Shown here: positions 6,473 through 7,655 of the stretch, one piece after another
Layout of the letters: each line of letters begins with the position of its first letter
Position numbering within the stretch: position 1 is the stretch's first letter
From: an uncultured Oscillospiraceae bacterium
GTDB taxonomy: Bacteria > Bacillota > Clostridia > Oscillospirales > Oscillospiraceae
Reading direction: 5' to 3'
NCBI GenBank assembly: GCA_910578505.1
Contig: CAJTPV010000069.1
Location: 1 to 7,655 of the forward strand
Length of the DNA: 7,655 bases
Notes under the pieces: generated by a model
Told to the model about the DNA's origin: nothing
Database searches by the model: none
The model's input: only the letters and a program-made list of their open reading frames with translations
Made by a program: the position numbers and the translations under genes

Positions 6473-7655
6473 TCACTCACCGCCCACAGCGTCACGGATG
6501 CCCTGCATGATATACGCCACGCAGGGGACGGCCACGCTGTTGCCGAGCATCTGGTAACGCTTCGTGTCGCTGATGGCTTTGCCGCCCGCGCCGGCCTCCG
6601 TCCAGCCGTCCGGGTAGCCCTGCAAACGCTCCGCCTCGGTGGGGGTGAGCCTCCTCACGCAAAGCCCGGTGCGGACGGGGTTCTGGTAGTTCAGCGAGTA
6701 GCCGCCGGAGGCCGCCTTTGCCAGCAGTGTGCCGCTGACCTCATCTGTCTCCCGGAGATTGCGGCAGTCCACGGCGGCGGTCTCCGCACCATCTGCGCCC
6801 TCCACCACAGCCACGCCGCCCTGATTGCAGCAGGGGTTCCCGCCGTTCAGGTCCAGCGTCCGGGAGGTGTCCGCCTCATAGAAGCCGCTCTTTGGGTTGT
6901 CCGACAGCATCCCGCCGGAATGGTAGGCGCCGATCACATAGGCTTTCATCACGGCGCTCTGCTGGCCCGCCAGGAGGGTGGGGGCGGTCTCCTCCTGGAA
7001 ACCGATGCTCCCGGACTGGCTGCCGGCCTTGTGCTTGAAGCCCGCGCTCACCACGCAGAAGTCCAGCTCGTTCCCCTGTCCGGCAGGGCGGGAAAGCCCG
7101 GCGCCGGAGGCACAGAGCGTCCCGGCGATCTGCGGGTGGGTGACGATGGGCTGCTCATGGGCGGCGGTCAGGGTGGGGGACTGCTCCTCCAGGATGCCGG
7201 CGTTGGCCTGCCCGGTCCCCATGCAGACGGCGTGGCGGTCGATGGTGTTGAGGGTGAAGGAGACGTTCTCGTTGATGCCGTCCCCCTGCGGCCCGTTCCC
7301 GTCCGCCCTGCCGATCATGGAGCCCTGGATGGCGTATGCGGTGATGGGCAGGTTGCCGTGGGTCTGGCTGCGGAGGGTGGGCGATACGCCGCCCTTCTCC
7401 ACATTGAGGGAGTCGCCGCCCTGGTCGTTCAGTATCTCGACCTTCGGGGCAAAGAGGTACTGGTCGTTCCCGGTCGCCAGTGTGCCGCTCTTTTCCACCT
7501 GGAGCAGAGGCCCCTTGCCCCCGCCCTCACAGCCGCAGCGGATACGCATGGAGATGGCGGGGACCGCCGCCCCCACGCCGTCCGGCATCTCGATCACGCC
7601 GTTGCGCCCGGTGGACATCCCGCAGTTCGTCCCCAGCGTGGCCGCCACATGGCCG
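6473..7655 (-). CDS. Cytosine-C5 DNA methyltransferase, C-terminal part (5' end outside window)
   Basis: This is the C-terminal part of a DNA (cytosine-5) methyltransferase, which transfers a methyl group from S-adenosylmethionine to cytosine in a specific DNA site. The frame is open through the right edge, so the true start and motifs I to VIII (including the catalytic Pro-Cys) lie outside. Counting from the GTG at 7648, motif IX is clear at residues 332-349 (RRLTPTEAERLQGYPDGW) and motif X at about 361-375, with the typical GNSVAVP. The roughly 300 residues before motif IX are an unusually long Gly-rich region holding nine [SA]-x-T-L tetrapeptides, in the place of the target recognition domain. 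The gene ends in TGA, 1 bp before the start of the next gene. Such enzymes on phages and ICEs usually stand alone and protect the element from restriction. No cognate endonuclease is visible. Family assignment is firm; target site is unknown. Confidence 0.9.
   Translation of the reverse strand, partial: GHVAATLGTNCGMSTGRNGVIEMPDGVGAAVPAISMRIRCGCEGGGKGPLLQVEKSGTLATGNDQYLFAPKVEILNDQGGDSLNVEKGGVSPTLRSQTHGNLPITAYAIQGSMIGRADGNGPQGDGINENVSFTLNTIDRHAVCMGTGQANAGILEEQSPTLTAAHEQPIVTHPQIAGTLCASGAGLSRPAGQGNELDFCVVSAGFKHKAGSQSGSIGFQEETAPTLLAGQQSAVMKAYVIGAYHSGGMLSDNPKSGFYEADTSRTLDLNGGNPCCNQGGVAVVEGADGAETAAVDCRNLRETDEVSGTLLAKAASGGYSLNYQNPVRTGLCVRRLTPTEAERLQGYPDGWTEAGAGGKAISDTKRYQMLGNSVAVPCVAYIMQGIRDAVGGE
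6725..7645 (-). repeat. Degenerate [SA]-x-T-L protein repeats in the methyltransferase variable region
   Basis: Nine tetrapeptides of the form Ser/Ala-x-Thr-Leu occur at residues 2, 54, 89, 130, 157, 175, 222, 262 and 305, counted from the GTG at 7648. They are spaced 18 to 52 residues apart. Several units share a longer pattern: a hydrophobic strand (AYAIQG, FCVVSAG, AYVIGAY), a Gly/Ser-rich turn, a short acidic or Asn-bearing stretch, then the S/A-x-T-L. The copies are degenerate at DNA level, so this is an old protein repeat and not a recent tandem duplication. I recall similar repeats in phage-borne cytosine methyltransferases, but cannot confirm that here. Confidence 0.7.

Noticed and set aside
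6472..6495. Upstream ATG at 6495 as start of the XF1762 gene
   Set aside because: It would add eight residues inside the methyltransferase gene that do not fit the family start. The ATG at 6471 matches better.

Overview
The window is a gene-dense, GC-rich (roughly 60% or more by eye) piece of an integrative and conjugative element (ICE/CTn type), probably from a gut Clostridia host such as an Oscillospiraceae-like bacterium. That assignment rests on a set of proteins typical of such elements (TnpV, a TTRAP-like transfer protein, YodL/DUF4316, DUF3848, an XF1762-type protein and a giant multidomain protein) and on strong AGGAGG-type ribosome binding sites. It is an inference from family recognition; no search was run.

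All genes lie on the minus strand, so transcription runs from the right edge to the left. In transcription order: (1) the C-terminal part of a cytosine-C5 DNA methyltransferase, cut by the right edge, with a long repeat-built variable region before motifs IX and X; (2) an XF1762-family, GNAT-like protein; (3) a 425-residue DUF3848 protein with an internally duplicated module; (4) a 101-residue basic-tailed protein of unknown function; (5) a 204-residue YodL/DUF4316 protein; (6) a 69-residue TTRAP-like protein; (7) the first 1,193 codons of a giant protein, cut by the left edge, starting with an ArdC-like segment; (8) tnpV, lying entirely inside gene 7 in the +1 frame on the same strand.

Genes 1 to 6 are separated by at most 4 bp or overlap by 4 or 8 bp. 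Only a 39 bp gap precedes the giant gene. I see no internal promoter or terminator, so this looks like one polycistronic unit with strong translational coupling. No intergenic stretch approaches 300 bases. No RNA genes, CRISPR arrays, IS ends or attachment sites were seen.

Two components, the methyltransferase and the ArdC-like N-terminus of the giant protein, suggest a role in protecting the element from host restriction on entering a new cell. The TTRAP and TnpV proteins suggest transfer or excision. The most unusual feature is the nested tnpV: its reading frame is well formed and has its own Shine-Dalgarno sequence, while the giant protein reads the same DNA as a Gly/Pro/Asp-rich linker joining two recognisable halves.
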